This document shows positions 62,704-64,000 of a stretch of 64,000 nucleotides of DNA, one piece after another (within the stretch, counting starts at the first letter, position 1; the number at the start of each line of letters is the position of its first letter). Origin of the DNA: Alcanivorax borkumensis SK2. Its GTDB lineage: Bacteria; Pseudomonadota; Gammaproteobacteria; Pseudomonadales; Alcanivoracaceae. A model generated the notes under the pieces. It was not told the DNA's origin, did no database searches, and saw nothing but the letters and a program-made list of their open reading frames with translations. The stretch is from contig NC_008260.1 in the NCBI RefSeq assembly GCF_000009365.1, positions 2,947,001-3,011,000 of the forward strand, in the 5' to 3' direction. The translations under genes were made by a program, and so were the position numbers.

Positions 62704-63843
62704 TTACCGCCCGATGATATCCCGGGAGATGATTTCTTTCATGATTTCACTGGTGCCGCCATAGATACGCTGGATACGGGCGTCTACGTAGTCGCGGGAA
62801 ATCGGGTATTCCTGCATGTAGCCGTAGCCACCGAACAGTTGCAGACATTTGTCGGCTACCACACCTTGCAGCTCGGTGGCGGTGAGCTTGGCAATGGAAG
62901 CATTGGTGGCGGTGAGTTCGCTGCGATCATACTGCTCGATACACTGCTCGCAGTAGGCACGGTTAATCACCACCTGGGCGTGTAAGTCCGCCAGCACGAA
63001 ACGGGTATTCTGCAGGCTGGAAATAGGCTTGCCGAACGCCATGCGCTCTTTGGTGTATTCGATGGTACGCTCGATCATGCCTTCACAAGCAGCGACAGCG
63101 CCCAGCGCCAAAATCAGACGCTCGCGGGGTAGCTCGTTCATCAGGTTGGCGAAGCCTTTGCCTTCACCACCCAGTATCTGCTCGGCGCCAACTTTTACGT
63201 TTTCGAAAAATAGCTCAGAGGTGTCCGCCGCGTGGAGGCCCATTTTCTCCAGGTTGCGGCCACGGGCAAAGCCGTCCAGCGTGCAATCCACGGTGAACAA
63301 CGTCATGCCTTTGGAGCCAGCGTTGGGGTCGGTCTTGGTGGCCAGCACGATCACGTCGCAATGCTGACCATTGGTGATAAAGGTTTTTTGGCCATTGATG
63401 CTATAGCCATCACCATCCTTGTCGGCACGGGCTTTCAAGCCTTGCAGGTCGGAACCAGCGCCAGGCTCGGTCATGCCGATGGCCCCCACGGCTTCACCAG
63501 TAACCATTTTCGGCAACCAGGTTTTTTTCTGCTCTTCATTGCCCAGGTGCAGAATGTAGGGAGCGACGATGTCGGAATGCACAGAAATGTTGGAGGCCAG
63601 GGAACTGAAACCAGCGCGAGAGGCTTCCTCTACGATCACCGCTGACAGGCGGAAGTTGGCGCCAAAGCCGCCGTATTCCTCTGGTACGTCCACACACAAC
63701 AAGCCGTTTTCGCCCATTTTATTCCACAGTTCACGTGGGAATATCTCAGCTTTTTCCCACTGGTTGTAATGGGGGGCCACTTCGTTTTCGAGGAATTTTT
63801 TTACATTATCGCGAAACAGTTCGATTTCGTTCTTATCAAGCAT
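62704..63843 (-). CDS. Acyl-CoA dehydrogenase, long-chain type
   Basis: A 379-residue FAD enzyme for the first oxidation of fatty acyl-CoA in beta-oxidation. Motifs are the FAD/substrate segment GAIGMTEPGAGSDLQGLKARA, INGQKTFITNG, QLFGGYGYMQEYPISRDYVDARI and the C-terminal IYGGTSEIMKEIISRDIIG. The residue before GGT is Tyr-Gly rather than Tyr-Glu, as in the long-chain/isovaleryl group where the catalytic Glu lies elsewhere. This suits an organism that lives on alkanes or fatty acids. The 157 bp beyond its start show no gene. Confidence 0.93.
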   Translation of the reverse strand: MLDKNEIELFRDNVKKFLENEVAPHYNQWEKAEIFPRELWNKMGENGLLCVDVPEEYGGFGANFRLSAVIVEEASRAGFSSLASNISVHSDIVAPYILHLGNEEQKKTWLPKMVTGEAVGAIGMTEPGAGSDLQGLKARADKDGDGYSINGQKTFITNGQHCDVIVLATKTDPNAGSKGMTLFTVDCTLDGFARGRNLEKMGLHAADTSELFFENVKVGAEQILGGEGKGFANLMNELPRERLILALGAVAACEGMIERTIEYTKERMAFGKPISSLQNTRFVLADLHAQVVINRAYCEQCIEQYDRSELTATNASIAKLTATELQGVVADKCLQLFGGYGYMQEYPISRDYVDARIQRIYGGTSEIMKEIISRDIIGR

Positions 63844-64000
63844 GTTGGCTAGTCCTTGGAAACCTGTTTTGGGGTCTATTCACAACCGCACCGGCATCAA
63901 TTTTTAGTTAGCCCACGGGGGGGCGATTGTGCGGTGTGGTTATTCTACATGATCAGGCGTGATCGCGAGCTGAAGGAAAAAAGAACGGGGAAAACGGCGA

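Overview
The window reads as chromosomal DNA of a marine gammaproteobacterium close to Pseudomonadales/Oceanospirillales, most likely Alcanivorax or a relative. This is inferred from gene order (zapA-6S RNA-fau-ilvA-rpiA; tktA-epd-pgk-fba; sahR-metK-ahcY-metF; dsbA-cytochrome c4-engB near polA) and from a complete Mrp Na+/H+ antiporter operon. I see no tRNA, rRNA, insertion sequence, prophage or CRISPR array.

Layout. 0-4 kb: end of zapA, 6S RNA, fau, ilvA, rpiA. 4-7.5 kb: small envelope and enzyme genes. 7.5-13 kb: central carbon genes fba, pgk, epd/gap and tktA on the minus strand. 13.2-17.8 kb: the methionine/SAM cycle led by an ArsR-methyltransferase regulator (SahR type). 18-22 kb: YbaK-like deacylase, pyruvate kinase and an unrecognised helical-repeat gene pair. 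22.3-33.4 kb: MATE exporter, patatin, nucleoside phosphorylase, permease, Ca2+/Na+ exchanger and an RND efflux pair. 33.7-38.7 kb: redox and sulfur stress genes (peroxiredoxin-glutaredoxin, Dps, a BigR-like regulator with a two-part YeeE/YedE transporter, glutathione peroxidase, DJ-1/PfpI). 38.8-40.2 kb: dgt. 40.2-44.8 kb: a duplicated and decaying lipoprotein/secreted-protein module with a frameshifted small GTPase between the copies. 45-50.2 kb: hydrolase, LuxR regulator, exported Nudix, EEP hydrolase, dsbA, cytochromes. 50.6-61 kb: engB, two tandem sRNA genes, the mrp operon and polA. 61-64 kb: small envelope genes and an acyl-CoA dehydrogenase.

The most striking region is 51.27-51.86 kb. 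Two about 150-nt structured RNAs lie in tandem on the minus strand. Each has its own sigma-E/AlgU-like promoter (GGAACTT, 16 or 17 bp, TCTTA), three hairpins with C-rich loops, and a terminator hairpin with seven U. Stems differ between the copies by compensatory changes while the loops are nearly identical. They lie next to engB, the chromosomal neighbourhood where Spot 42 (enterics) and ErsA (Pseudomonas) are found, so they are candidate duplicated ErsA-like envelope-stress sRNAs. The second region of interest is 40.2-44.8 kb: an intact operon for a calcium-binding TSP3-repeat lipoprotein and a secreted partner stands beside a degenerate copy, with at least three single-base homopolymer indels.
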